NCBI GenBank assembly: GCA_903884235.1
Contig: CAISEB010000037.1
Location: 29,132 to 93,131 of the forward strand
Direction: 5' to 3'
Length of the DNA: 64,000 bases
Origin: an uncultured Pseudomonadota bacterium
Lineage (GTDB): Bacteria > Pseudomonadota > Gammaproteobacteria > Steroidobacterales > Steroidobacteraceae
Below the pieces are notes generated by a model. It was not told the origin of the DNA and made no database searches. It saw only the letters and a list, made by a program, of their open reading frames with translations. The stretch's first letter is position 1, and each line of letters starts with the position of its first letter. Of this stretch, positions 1 to 8,466 are shown in pieces. Made by a program: the position numbers and the translations under genes.

Positions 1-1
1 G

Positions 2-679
2 AAGCGCCTCGAGGCGATCGAGTCGCTCGAGGACCTCGGCGCCGGGTTCGCCCTCGCCACCCAGGACCTCGAGATCCGCGGCGCCGGCGAGCTGCTCGGC
101 GACGAACAGAGCGGCCAGATCACCGAGATCGGCTTCTCGCTCTACCTCGACCTCCTCGAGCGCGCCATCAAGGCGCTGCAGTCGGGCAAGGAGCCCGACC
201 TCGAGGCACCGCTGCACTCGGGGCCGGAGGTCAACCTGCACGTGCCGGCGCTGATCCCGGAGGAATACATGCCGGATGTGCACCTGAGGCTCGTACTCTA
301 CAAGCGCATCGCCGCCGCGGCCGACGACGAGGCGCTCGACGAGCTCGCCGCGGAGATGGTCGACCGCTTCGGACCGCTGCCCGTGCCGATCGACAACCTG
401 TACCGGGTGACGCGCCTCAAGCTCGCGGCCGCCGCGCTCGGCATCAAGCGCTTCGACATCGGCCCGCAGGGCGGGCTCGTCGAGTTCGCCGCCGACCACC
501 GGGTCGATCCGGGGGCGGTGCTCAAGCTGGTGCAGAAGGAGGCGCGGACCTACCGGCTCGACGGCCCCAACCGGCTGCGGCACTCGCTGAAGGGCGAGCT
601 GCCCGAGGCCCGCTTCAAGCACGCGATCCAGCTGCTCGCGACGCTCGGATCCGGGGCATCGGGTAAACTGCCGCGATGA
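2..679 (+). CDS. mfd: Transcription-repair coupling factor Mfd, C-terminal part (5' end outside window)
   Basis: Mfd is a DNA translocase that removes RNA polymerase stalled at lesions and recruits UvrA. Only about the last 225 codons are present, read in frame from base 2. The first residues carry the helicase tail signature LATQDLEIRGAGELLG followed by GDEQSGQI, as in full-length Mfd. The rest matches the C-terminal regulatory (D7) domain, including an RLDGPNRLR segment also found in enterobacterial Mfd. The stop overlaps the next gene by four bases (ATGA). The truncation is due to the window edge, not to gene damage. Confidence 0.95.
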   Translation, partial: KRLEAIESLEDLGAGFALATQDLEIRGAGELLGDEQSGQITEIGFSLYLDLLERAIKALQSGKEPDLEAPLHSGPEVNLHVPALIPEEYMPDVHLRLVLYKRIAAAADDEALDELAAEMVDRFGPLPVPIDNLYRVTRLKLAAAALGIKRFDIGPQGGLVEFAADHRVDPGAVLKLVQKEARTYRLDGPNRLRHSLKGELPEARFKHAIQLLATLGSGASGKLPR

Positions 680-1239
680 GCCCGCCCGTCGACCGTCGTA
701 CCGTCCTGCTCGGCCTCGCGGCCGGGCTCGCCGTGCCGGCGATCGGCTTCGGTGCCGACATCCCGGTCGGCAGCGCGCGGGTCATCGTCGAGATGCTCGC
801 CTACCGTCAGGCCGGCGCGCTGCCGAAGCCGCTGTCGGTGCCGCCGCTGCCGAACGTCTCGTCGATCGCGGGGCGCGTCGAGCCGCTCGGGCGCGACTCG
901 CTGCAGATGGCGGGCGCCCGGGAGGCGATCGCGACACGGGGCGGGCTGCACGTGCTCGCGCACGCGGCGTGGGCGGCGATCGTGCCGCCGAACGGGCGGA
1001 CGACGGCGCTGTTGGAAGACGTGCTGCCGGCCGGCGCACCGCTCGCCGGCGGCATCGCGGTGCAGCGCAGCCAGTACCTGTTCCTGTTCGTCGACGTGGA
1101 TTTCGAGACCGGCGGGGCCACCTACGGGATCCGCATGAAGCGCCGCATCAAGTTCGGCGAGCGCCATTATTTCGACCACCCGGCGTTCGGCCTGATCGTG
1201 CAGGTCCGCCCGACCAAGGACACTCCGGCGACGGAGTGA
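676..1239 (+). CDS. csiV: CsiV-like periplasmic protein
   Basis: 187-residue exported protein of the CsiV family. In Vibrio cholerae CsiV is a peptidoglycan-binding protein that supports PBP1a activity; that role is inferred here from family and position beside mfd. The N-terminus has a twin-arginine-like signal (DRRTVLLG followed by a hydrophobic stretch, probable cleavage near residue 26). The C-terminal half has the family pattern RRIKFGERHYFDHPAFG, then a short beta strand. It starts inside the mfd stop codon (ATGA), so the two are probably translationally coupled. Its stop lies within a long inverted repeat shared with the convergent gene. Confidence 0.72.
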   Translation: MSPPVDRRTVLLGLAAGLAVPAIGFGADIPVGSARVIVEMLAYRQAGALPKPLSVPPLPNVSSIAGRVEPLGRDSLQMAGAREAIATRGGLHVLAHAAWAAIVPPNGRTTALLEDVLPAGAPLAGGIAVQRSQYLFLFVDVDFETGGATYGIRMKRRIKFGERHYFDHPAFGLIVQVRPTKDTPATE

Positions 1240-1258
1240 CCGGCCGCCGGTCACTCCG
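1232..1258. terminator. Bidirectional hairpin terminator between convergent genes
   Basis: A perfect 12-bp inverted repeat (1232-1243 paired with 1247-1258) with a 3-base loop covers the stop codons of both the csiV-like gene and the convergent PAS-GGDEF gene. No T tract follows on either side, as is common in GC-rich genomes, so termination strength is uncertain, but its placement is typical of a shared terminator. Confidence 0.65.
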
Positions 1259-2177
1259 AAGGCGAAGCCCCGTCACCGGCCCCGGCCGGCTGGGACCGCG
1301 CCACCCGCCCCGACTCGAGCGAGCGCAGCGCATCGCGCAGCATCGTTTCCGGCGTGTCCTCGGGGCCCGGCGTCGCCTGCGCGTAGCCTGCGCTGACCGT
1401 CACGACCCGGCCGCTCGGCGAACGGGGATGATGCAGGTGCAGTTCGCGCACACGCGCCGCGAGCGCCGTCGCATGCGCCTGGGCATGCTCGGCATCCATC
1501 CCCGCCGCGAGCCCGACGAAGCGGCCGCCCTCCACCCTCGCGACGAGGTCGGAGGCCCGGCGCAGGCCCGCGAGCAGCGAGCGCCCGACGCGCCGGATGA
1601 CGGTGTCGCCGGCGAGCCGGCCGAAGGTGTCGTTGTAGACACCGAGCGCATCGATGTCGAACACGAACAGCGCGAGCGCACGGCCCTCGCGCTGCGCGAT
1701 CGCGAAGTCGCGACGGAAGAATTCGTGGAACAGGTCGATATGCCGAAGGCCCGTGAGGCGGTCGTCGCGCGACACCGGCGGCCGCGCGGCGGGCTCGGCA
1801 TCGGCGCGCGGCGTGCCGATGCCGACCTGCTCGTGGAAGGCTGCATAGTGCGTCGGTGCGCCTTGGCTCGCGTGCAGCGGCTCGAAGCGCAGGTCCGCCG
1901 GGAACGTCCCGCGCACGGCGTCCGCGACGGCGACCCGCAGCGTCAGCGTGTCACCCGCGTCGAACGCGCGCCTGAGCGCCTCGAGCCGGGCCTCATCGTC
2001 GCCGACGAGGCCGAGGATGCCGGCGCCCTGGATGGCCTGCGTCGTCGTGCCGCGCAGCTCGGCGAGCGCCTGGCTCACGAACACGACCGCGAGCGCCGCA
2101 GTGCGCACGTCCACGACCGCGACGGCCCCCGGCAACTGGTCGAGCTGCGCCTCCGCCAGTCCGTCCACCTCGGTCAT
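1251..2177 (-). CDS. PAS-GGDEF protein with degenerate active site and intact I-site
   Basis: 308 residues. Residues about 15-118 look like a PAS sensor domain. Residues about 137-300 form a GGDEF fold, with DRLTGL at 139-144 and the metal-site region FDIDALGVYND at 173-183. The GGDEF signature itself reads EGGRF (216-220), so the two acidic residues needed for c-di-GMP synthesis are gone. The inhibitory-site motif RxxD is present as RASD (207-210), exactly five residues upstream. This combination is typical of c-di-GMP receptors rather than cyclases, which is an inference here. The start overlaps the nagZ stop (ATGA) and the gene is last in the long minus-strand operon. Confidence 0.82.
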   Translation of the reverse strand: MTEVDGLAEAQLDQLPGAVAVVDVRTAALAVVFVSQALAELRGTTTQAIQGAGILGLVGDDEARLEALRRAFDAGDTLTLRVAVADAVRGTFPADLRFEPLHASQGAPTHYAAFHEQVGIGTPRADAEPAARPPVSRDDRLTGLRHIDLFHEFFRRDFAIAQREGRALALFVFDIDALGVYNDTFGRLAGDTVIRRVGRSLLAGLRRASDLVARVEGGRFVGLAAGMDAEHAQAHATALAARVRELHLHHPRSPSGRVVTVSAGYAQATPGPEDTPETMLRDALRSLESGRVARSQPAGAGDGASPSE

Positions 2178-3238
2178 GCCCCACCCTCCAGGCGAAGTTC
2201 CGGCCGCGCGTCGCGCGCCCGCTCGAGCCGCGCGCTCGCGTTGCGCCAGCGTTCGCCGTCCCGCAGCGCCGCGTAGGCCTCGGCCACCGGCGCGGGGCCC
2301 TGCCCGTGCAGCCGCGCGACGCGCAGCGCCGAGACCGGCGACGGCGCGATCCCGAGGCCGTCGAGCACCTGGTGCACCGAGGCCCGCGAGTTGCACAGCA
2401 GCAGCATATCGGAGCCGGCCTCGAGCGCGAGTCGCGAGCGCTCGACGACGCCGCCGAAGGCGGCGGCACCCGCCATGCTGAGGTCGTCCGTGAAGACGGC
2501 ACCCTTGAAGTCGAGCTCGCCGCGCAGCACGCCCGTCACCCAGCGCCGCGACAGGCTCGCCGGCAGGGAATCGACCGCCTCGAACACGACGTGCGCGGTC
2601 ATCACGGAGGCCAGCCCGTTGGCGAACAGGCGTCGGTACGGGGTCAGTTCCGCCTCGAGGTCGACGTACTCGCGCCGGTCGACCGGCAGCGCGACGTGCG
2701 AGTCGTGGACGACCGCGCCGTGCCCGGGGAAGTGCTTGGCCGTTGCGGCCATCCCGGCCTCGCGCAGGCCGCCCATCAGCGCGAGCGCAAGCTCCGCCAC
2801 CGCCGTCGGCTGGCGGTGGAACGCGCGATCGCCGATGGCTTCGTTGACGCCGTAGTCGAGGTCGACCACCGGCGCGAACGACAGGTCGATGCCGAACGAC
2901 CGCAGCTCCGCGCCGATCAGCCAGCCCGCCTCGCGCGCCAGCGCCCGACCGGCCGCGTGATCGAGGTCGAACTCGCGGCCGATCCGGCGCATCGGCGGCA
3001 GCAGCGTGAACCCCGGTCGGAAGCGCTGCACCCGGCCGCCCTCGTGGTCGACCGCCACGAGCAGCGGCGGCCGGCGCAGGGCGCGGATCTCGGCGACGAG
3101 CGCCGCGAGCTGGGCCGGGCTCTCGTAGTTGCGGGTGAAGAGGATGACGCCGCCCACGAGGGGGTGTTCCAGCACGTCCCGGTCCTCGGGCAGGAGCGAG
3201 CGGCCGGCCACGTCCACCATCAGGCAGCCCAGCGTCAT
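2174..3238 (-). CDS. nagZ: Beta-N-acetylhexosaminidase NagZ
   Basis: 354-residue cytoplasmic glycoside hydrolase of family 3 that removes GlcNAc from anhydro-muropeptides during peptidoglycan recycling. The family signature KHFPGHGAVVHDSH carries the catalytic His-Asp region, and TDDLSMAGA contains the nucleophile Asp. Length is close to E. coli NagZ (341). It overlaps rlmD upstream and the GGDEF gene downstream, each by ATGA. No recycling partner such as ampG or amiD is adjacent; the placement at the end of a housekeeping operon is usual in related bacteria. Confidence 0.95.
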   Translation of the reverse strand: MTLGCLMVDVAGRSLLPEDRDVLEHPLVGGVILFTRNYESPAQLAALVAEIRALRRPPLLVAVDHEGGRVQRFRPGFTLLPPMRRIGREFDLDHAAGRALAREAGWLIGAELRSFGIDLSFAPVVDLDYGVNEAIGDRAFHRQPTAVAELALALMGGLREAGMAATAKHFPGHGAVVHDSHVALPVDRREYVDLEAELTPYRRLFANGLASVMTAHVVFEAVDSLPASLSRRWVTGVLRGELDFKGAVFTDDLSMAGAAAFGGVVERSRLALEAGSDMLLLCNSRASVHQVLDGLGIAPSPVSALRVARLHGQGPAPVAEAYAALRDGERWRNASARLERARDARPELRLEGGA

Positions 3239-4539
3239 TTGCGGCGCTCGAAGACCGCGATCGATTCCACGTGGGCCGTGTGCGGGAACATGTCCATGAC
3301 TCCGGCTGCCGCCAGCTTGAACCCGTGCTCATTCACGAGCACCCCCGCGTCGCGAGCGAAGCTGGCGGGGTGGCAGGAAATATACACGACGCGGGTCGCG
3401 CCGCTCGCCGCGACCAGCGGCAGCACCTCGAGCGCGCCGGCCCGCGGCGGGTCGAGCAGCACGCGCTGGTAGCGCTCCCGCGTCCAGGGCTCCCCGCCCA
3501 GCGGCTCGAACAGGTTGGCGATGGCGAAGCGCACGTTGGCGAGCCCGTTGAGCACGGCATTGCGCCGCGCGCGGGCGACGAGCCCCGCGTCGCCTTCGAC
3601 ACCGAGGACCTCCGCCGACCGTCGCGCGAGCGGCAGCGTGAAGTTGCCGAGCCCGCAGAACAGGTCGAGCACGCGATCGCCGGGCTCGGGCGCCAGCAGC
3701 CGGATCGCCTCGGCCACCATGCGCCGGTTGAGCTCGGCGTTGATCTGTACGAAGTCGAGCGGCGTGAACTCGAGCCTGACGTCGAATTCCGGCAGCGTGT
3801 ACTCGAGGGCGGTCGCCGCGCCCTCGATCGGGCCTGCCGTCTCCGCGCCGCCCGGCTGCAGCCAGAAGTCGACGCCGTGCTCGCGGCCGAACGCCTGCAG
3901 CCGCGCGATGTCGGCCGCGGTGGGCGGGGCCAGCACCCGCAGCACGAGGATCGAGTTCCCCTCGCCGATGCCGAGCTCGACCTGCGGCACGCTCTCGGCG
4001 ATCGACAGCAGCCCGATCAGCTCGCCGAGCGCCTCGCACATCGCACCGATCGGCGCGGCGAGCACCTTGCACTCGCGCACGTCCGTCAGCAGCGGCGTCG
4101 TGCGCTCGCGGAAGCCGACGATCGCGCGGCCGCTCTTCTTGAGCACCTTGACGCCGAGCCGGGCGCGACGGCGGTAGCCGAACACGGGCCCGGTCAGCGG
4201 CGGCAGCTCGCGCTCGGGGCGCACGTGGCCGATGCGCTCGAGCTGCTGGACGTACTCGCGCGCCTTGGCCTCGACCTGGGCTGCCGGCGCCATGTGCTGC
4301 AGCGCACAACCCCCACAGCGCCCGAAGCGGGCGCAGGCAGGCTCGACGCGCGTGGCGGCCGGTACCACGATCTCGACCAGCACCGCCTCGTCGAGCCGCG
4401 CGCGCTTCCTGACGCGGCGGATGAGGACCTGCTCGCCGGGCAGGGCCCCGGCGACGAACACGGCCTTGCCACCGAGTCGGGCGATGCCGCGCCCGTCGTG
4501 CGCGAGGCCGACGATCTCGGCGAGCTCGGCGGCCTGCAT
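3235..4539 (-). CDS. rlmD: 23S rRNA (uracil-1939-C5)-methyltransferase RlmD
   Basis: 434 residues, matching E. coli RlmD (433). An N-terminal TRAM domain (about 1-60) is followed by the iron-sulfur cysteines in CARFGRCGGC plus a later Cys in VRECKVL. The SAM-binding motif is LDLFCGLGNF, and the catalytic cysteine is in YISCHPASFARD. The enzyme makes m5U1939 in 23S rRNA using SAM. The start ATG shares one base with the acpS stop (TGATG), and the gene ends inside the nagZ start. Confidence 0.94.
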   Translation of the reverse strand: MQAAELAEIVGLAHDGRGIARLGGKAVFVAGALPGEQVLIRRVRKRARLDEAVLVEIVVPAATRVEPACARFGRCGGCALQHMAPAAQVEAKAREYVQQLERIGHVRPERELPPLTGPVFGYRRRARLGVKVLKKSGRAIVGFRERTTPLLTDVRECKVLAAPIGAMCEALGELIGLLSIAESVPQVELGIGEGNSILVLRVLAPPTAADIARLQAFGREHGVDFWLQPGGAETAGPIEGAATALEYTLPEFDVRLEFTPLDFVQINAELNRRMVAEAIRLLAPEPGDRVLDLFCGLGNFTLPLARRSAEVLGVEGDAGLVARARRNAVLNGLANVRFAIANLFEPLGGEPWTRERYQRVLLDPPRAGALEVLPLVAASGATRVVYISCHPASFARDAGVLVNEHGFKLAAAGVMDMFPHTAHVESIAVFERRK

Positions 4540-4955
4540 CAGGCGTGCCCGGTGTCGGCGAGCGCCTTCTCGAGCACGGCGACGGCGACGATCAGGCCCT
4601 TCTCGTCGGTCAGCGTGACATGGCCCGCGCCGGCGCCGAGCGCCTCGGCGACGCGCCGTCCGCGCTCGGACCAGACCACCTCGGGGCGGCCCCAGGCGTT
4701 GGCGGCGACACCGCAGTCGCGGATCCACAGGCCGTGCGCGAAGCCCGTGCCGAGCGCCTTGACGATCGCCTCCTTGGCGGCGAAGCGCTGGCCGAGGAAG
4801 CGAATGCGGCGCGCCTCGCGCGCAGCCGGGATGCGCTCGAAGGCCACGCGCTCGGCCGGCATCAGCAGCCGGTCGAGGAAGTGCGTGCCGAAACGCCTAT
4901 AGGTGGCCGCGACCCGGTCGATCTCGACCAGGTCGGTGCCGATGCCGAAGATCAC
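4539..4955 (-). CDS. acpS: Holo-[acyl-carrier-protein] synthase AcpS
   Basis: 138 residues. AcpS moves 4'-phosphopantetheine from CoA onto acyl carrier protein. Both family motifs are present: [11 protein letters not shown] at the N-terminus (Mg-binding Asp) and [12 protein letters not shown] in the middle. A GTG start at 4955 is chosen because it gives the expected N-terminus and overlaps the pdxJ stop as GTGA. The order pdxJ-acpS is conserved in E. coli and many proteobacteria, supporting the call. Confidence 0.94.
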   Translation of the reverse strand: MIFGIGTDLVEIDRVAATYRRFGTHFLDRLLMPAERVAFERIPAAREARRIRFLGQRFAAKEAIVKALGTGFAHGLWIRDCGVAANAWGRPEVVWSERGRRVAEALGAGAGHVTLTDEKGLIVAVAVLEKALADTGHA

Positions 4956-5701
4956 AGCCGCGCCTCGCGCATCAGCCGCTTCATCTCGCGAACGGCCGCA
5001 TCGAGCCCGGTGTGCAGCGCACGCGCGACGATCGCGAAGCCGATGTTGAGCTCGACGATCTCGGGGATCGCCGCGACCGGCTGCACGTTGTGGTAGTCGA
5101 GTCCGTGGCCGGCGTTCACGACGAGCCCGAGCGAGGCGGCGTGGCGCGCGGCGCTCGCGAGGCGATGCAGTTCCTCGGCACGACGCTCCCCGGCGGCCTC
5201 GGCATAGGCGCCGGTGTGCAACTCGATCGCCGGGGCACCGGCCGCCGCGGACGCCTCGATCTGGTCGAGCTCCGGGTCGATGAACATCGACACGCGGATC
5301 CCGGCATCGGCGAGCGAGGCGCACGCCCGGGCGAGGTCCGGGCCGGCACCGCGGACATCGAGGCCGCCTTCGGTCGTGACTTCGGTGCGCTTCTCTGGCA
5401 CGAGGCAAACGTCGGCGGGACGGATGCGCCGGGCGATCTCCACCATCTCCGGGATGGCCGCCATCTCGAGGTTCATCCGGGTCTGCAGGCTCGCGGCGAA
5501 GCGCTCGACGTCGTGGTCCTGGATGTGGCGACGGTCCTCGCGCAGGTGCAGCGTGATGCTGTCCGCACCCGCCTGCTCCGCGGTCAGCGCCGCATACAGC
5601 GGGTCCGGAAAGCGAGCCCGGCGCGCCTGGCGCACGGTCGCGACGTGGTCGATGTTCACGCCGAGCGCGATCTCGCGCCCGCCCAGTGCAATCACGCTCA
5701 T
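4952..5701 (-). CDS. pdxJ: Pyridoxine 5'-phosphate synthase PdxJ
   Basis: 249-residue TIM-barrel enzyme that condenses 1-deoxyxylulose 5-phosphate with aminoacetone phosphate in the DXP-dependent vitamin B6 pathway. The N-terminal segment [16 protein letters not shown] and the [10 protein letters not shown] and LVPEKR segments are characteristic, as is [11 protein letters not shown] near the C-terminus. The ATG at 5701 leaves two bases after the recO stop. Its substrate pathway shares DXP with dxr and ispDF elsewhere in the window. Confidence 0.95.
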   Translation of the reverse strand: MSVIALGGREIALGVNIDHVATVRQARRARFPDPLYAALTAEQAGADSITLHLREDRRHIQDHDVERFAASLQTRMNLEMAAIPEMVEIARRIRPADVCLVPEKRTEVTTEGGLDVRGAGPDLARACASLADAGIRVSMFIDPELDQIEASAAAGAPAIELHTGAYAEAAGERRAEELHRLASAARHAASLGLVVNAGHGLDYHNVQPVAAIPEIVELNIGFAIVARALHTGLDAAVREMKRLMREARL

Positions 5702-5703
5702 CG

Positions 5704-6447
5704 TCAGGACTCCTCCTTCCCTACCCTCAGCCCGTGCACCGCACGGGCGACCCGGCGGCTGGTCAGCTCGCGCCCGTCGAGCGCCGCGTCGATCGCCGCG
5801 CGCAGCACGCGCCGCGCGGTCGCGAGGCTCGCGGGCGTCGCGAGCTCCTCGCCGCCGAGCGACAGCAGGTCGGCGCCGAGGCAGGCCGACCGGTCGGTGG
5901 CCGAGCGCGCGGGACCGGTGACGCCGCGGGACGGGTCCACATGATAGTACGTGTCGGGGTCCACACGGGACCCGCCCGAGACGAGGTGGCCGTATTCGGG
6001 CCCGACTCCGATCGCCTCCAGGAGGCGCTTCTCGAACAACCGCAACGCGCGGTGTTCGGCGGCCGGGTCGGCCAGCGCACCGAGCGCCATCGCGTACGCC
6101 TCGTGCACGTCCGGGTGGGGGTCCTCCCGCCCGAGCAACTTGAGGATGAGCTCGTTCAGGTAGAACGCGCTCATCAGGCATCCCGGTGACACCGGCAGCG
6201 GTCGCCCGGCAAGCTCCGCCGCGGTCAACGTGCCGCCATCACCGGAGCCGCTCCAGGACACGAGCAGCGGCGCGAACGGCAGCAGCACCGCCGGCCACCC
6301 GCTCCCGGCGCGCCGCACGCCCTTCGCGAACAGCGTGATGCGGCCGTGGTCGCGGGTGAAGAACTCGACGATGCGGCTCGAATCGCGCCAGTCGCGCTGG
6401 TGCAGCAGGTAGGCCGGCTCCAGCTGGACGCGCCGCGCGGCGGTCAT
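5704..6447 (-). CDS. recO: DNA repair protein RecO
   Basis: 247 residues, normal for RecO (E. coli 242). RecO works with RecR (and RecF) to load RecA onto SSB-coated single-stranded DNA. The N-terminal OB fold begins [20 protein letters not shown], followed by [11 protein letters not shown], both typical. The helical C-terminal half contains [13 protein letters not shown] and [13 protein letters not shown]. No zinc-finger cysteine cluster is seen, as in other gammaproteobacterial RecO. It sits between era and pdxJ, the conserved rnc-era-recO-pdxJ-acpS arrangement. Confidence 0.93.
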   Translation of the reverse strand: MTAARRVQLEPAYLLHQRDWRDSSRIVEFFTRDHGRITLFAKGVRRAGSGWPAVLLPFAPLLVSWSGSGDGGTLTAAELAGRPLPVSPGCLMSAFYLNELILKLLGREDPHPDVHEAYAMALGALADPAAEHRALRLFEKRLLEAIGVGPEYGHLVSGGSRVDPDTYYHVDPSRGVTGPARSATDRSACLGADLLSLGGEELATPASLATARRVLRAAIDAALDGRELTSRRVARAVHGLRVGKEES

Positions 6448-6459
6448 CGACCCTCCTGC

Positions 6460-7359
6460 TCAGCCGTCGTAGCCGAACGAGCGCAGGGCGTTCGCGCTGT
6501 CGGCCCAGTTGTCCTTCACCTTGACCCAGAGCTCAAGGTGGGTGCGGCGGCCGAACAGGTGATTGAGGTCGTAGCGCGCGCTGCGCCCCACTTCCTTGAG
6601 CAGCTTGCCGCCCTCGCCGATCACGATGGCCTTCTGGCCCTCGCGCTCGACCCAGATGACCGCACCGATCTCGAGCCGGCCATCCTCGGTCTCGTCCATG
6701 CGCTCGATCTCGACCGTGATGCCGTACGGCAGTTCCTGCTGCAGGCGCATCGTCAGCTTCTCGCGGATGATCTCGGTCGTCTGGAACTTCTCGGAGCGGT
6801 CGGTGACCTGCTCCGGCGGGAACATCGGCGGCGACTCGGGCAGGTGCTTGGCGAGCGCGAGCGGCAGCGCCGAGATGTTGTCCTGCTTGAGCGCCGACAT
6901 CGGCACCACCTCGATGAAGGGGTGCATCTCGTTGAGCGCGGCGATGAACGGCAGCAGCCGCTCGCGCGGCTGCGCGCGGTCGACCTTGTTCACGACCAGC
7001 AGCGCCGGCCGGCCGGCGCCCTTGATCCGCTGCAGCACCTTCTCGTCCTCGGCCGTGAAGCGCAGCGCCTCGACGACGAAGGCGACGAGGTCGGCATCCG
7101 CGAGGCTCGAGGCCGCGGTGCGGTTCATGACGGTGTTCAGCATGCGCTTGCCGCCGAGGTGCAGCCCCGGGGTGTCGACGAGCGCGATCTGGAAGCCGGG
7201 CCGGTTGAGCAGCCCGAGGATGCGATGGCGCGTGGTCTGCGGCTTCGGCGAAACGATGCTCAGCTTGCGTTCGAGCAAGGCGTTCAGCAGCGTCGATTTG
7301 CCGACGTTGGGTCGGCCGACGATCGCCACGAATCCGGCGCGATGGGGGATGTCGGTCAT
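6460..7359 (-). CDS. era: Ribosome-assembly GTPase Era
   Basis: 299 residues, equal to typical Era. The GTPase motifs are G1 GRPNVGKST, G3 DTPG and G4 NKVD. The C-terminal KH domain carries IVIGEGGKLLKEVG, which contacts the 3' end of 16S rRNA during 30S maturation. The start ATG at 7359 overlaps the rnc stop (ATGA), so production is likely coupled to RNase III. Twelve bases separate it from recO. Confidence 0.97.
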   Translation of the reverse strand: MTDIPHRAGFVAIVGRPNVGKSTLLNALLERKLSIVSPKPQTTRHRILGLLNRPGFQIALVDTPGLHLGGKRMLNTVMNRTAASSLADADLVAFVVEALRFTAEDEKVLQRIKGAGRPALLVVNKVDRAQPRERLLPFIAALNEMHPFIEVVPMSALKQDNISALPLALAKHLPESPPMFPPEQVTDRSEKFQTTEIIREKLTMRLQQELPYGITVEIERMDETEDGRLEIGAVIWVEREGQKAIVIGEGGKLLKEVGRSARYDLNHLFGRRTHLELWVKVKDNWADSANALRSFGYDG

Positions 7360-8060
7360 GCGTCGTCCTCTTCGGATTCGAGGCGCTCCAGGGCGCGCTC
7401 GGCAGCAATCTGTTCCGCGCGGCGCCGGCTCGCGCCGCGCCCTTCGGTCGTGACGGTCGAACCCGGCACCACGCAGCTGACGGTGAAGACCTGCGCATGC
7501 GCCTCGCCACCGATGGCCTCGACCGCATAAACCGGCAGCGACCGGCCGCGCGCCTGCAGCCATTCCTGCAGCCGCGTCTTCGGATCCTTCAGCGGCGGGG
7601 CGAGACGCAGCGCCTCGATGCGCGGCCGCCAGAACCGCTCCACAACCCCCGTCGCGGCGGCGACGCCGCCCTCGAGGTAGATCGCACCGAGCAGCGCCTC
7701 GAAGGCGTCCGCCAGGATCGAGCGCCGCCGGAACCCGCCGGAGCGCAGTTCCCCCGGACCGAGCCGGAGGTGATCACCGACGCCGAGCGACTCGGCCACG
7801 TCCGCGAGGGTCTCCTCGCGCACCAGCGCCGCCCTGCAGCGGCTGAGCTCGCCCTCGTCGGCGGTGGTGAACTCCGCATGCAGCAGGTCCGCCACCACGA
7901 ACGACAGCACCGCGTCGCCGAGGAACTCCAGTCGCTCGTTGTCGGCGCCCGCCGCGCTGCGATGGGTGAGCGCGCGACCGACGAGGCTGGCATCGCTGGC
8001 CCTGTAGCCGAGCCGCCGTTCCAGCCAGTCGAGGTCGGCCGCGCTCCCCGGCGCCGTCAC
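7356..8060 (-). CDS. rnc: Ribonuclease III
   Basis: 234 residues. RNase III cuts double-stranded RNA, including the rRNA precursor. The catalytic signature NERLEFLGDAVL lies near residue 41 and the second acidic cluster is DAFEALLGAIYLE. A double-stranded RNA binding domain fills about residues 155-230, ending with ASRRRAEQIAAERALERL. The GTG start at 8060 overlaps the DUF4845 stop (GTGA). In E. coli rnc autoregulates its operon by cutting the leader; here it is embedded mid-operon, so any such control would have to act on an internal hairpin. Confidence 0.96.
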   Translation of the reverse strand: MTAPGSAADLDWLERRLGYRASDASLVGRALTHRSAAGADNERLEFLGDAVLSFVVADLLHAEFTTADEGELSRCRAALVREETLADVAESLGVGDHLRLGPGELRSGGFRRRSILADAFEALLGAIYLEGGVAAATGVVERFWRPRIEALRLAPPLKDPKTRLQEWLQARGRSLPVYAVEAIGGEAHAQVFTVSCVVPGSTVTTEGRGASRRRAEQIAAERALERLESEEDDA

Positions 8061-8449
8061 GGCGCCGCGGCGTTCGACATCGTCACGGTCTTGTCGAAAT
8101 GCACGACGAAGCCGACGTTGCCGACGAAAGGCGTCTGCGCGTCATAGGTCGCACGCACCGTCAGCTCGCCACCATCGCGCGAGATCTCGATGTCCTTGGC
8201 GGTCAACGACTTGACGTCCTCGATGTCGAACTGCTTTTCCAGCGAACGCTGGATCGCCGCGACGCTCGATCCCGCCCCGGCCTCGGTCTTGAGGGACTCG
8301 AGTGCCTTCACGACATTCATGTATTCCACGTAGACCGGCGTCAGCCGCACCGCCGCGAACACGAACAGTCCAATGAAGGAGACGAGGAAGAGCATGCCGA
8401 TCAGCGTCATGCCGCGCTGCCGCCGGCGGATCGAAGGGGCACACACCAT
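8057..8449 (-). CDS. DUF4845 membrane-anchored protein
   Basis: 130 residues, function unknown. The N-terminus has the pseudopilin-like pattern RRRQRGMTLIGMLF followed by one membrane helix (about 13-36); the rest is a small soluble domain predicted outside the cytoplasm. The family is regularly found between lepB and rnc in beta- and gammaproteobacteria, as here. ATG at 8449 is preferred over an upstream GTG because AGGAG lies seven bases before it. The pseudopilin-like start hints at processing or pilus relationship, but the usual Glu at +5 is not evident. Confidence 0.85.
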   Translation of the reverse strand: MVCAPSIRRRQRGMTLIGMLFLVSFIGLFVFAAVRLTPVYVEYMNVVKALESLKTEAGAGSSVAAIQRSLEKQFDIEDVKSLTAKDIEISRDGGELTVRATYDAQTPFVGNVGFVVHFDKTVTMSNAAAP

Positions 8450-8466
8450 GATCACACTCCTTGCGT

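Noticed and set aside
2..679. mfd as a pseudogene
   Set aside because: The frame is open to the window edge and ends normally, so it is only cut by the window boundary.
1251..3332. One long frame joining the GGDEF protein to sequence through nagZ
   Set aside because: The upstream part is nagZ read in the wrong frame. The GGDEF protein begins at 2177 with an ATGA junction.
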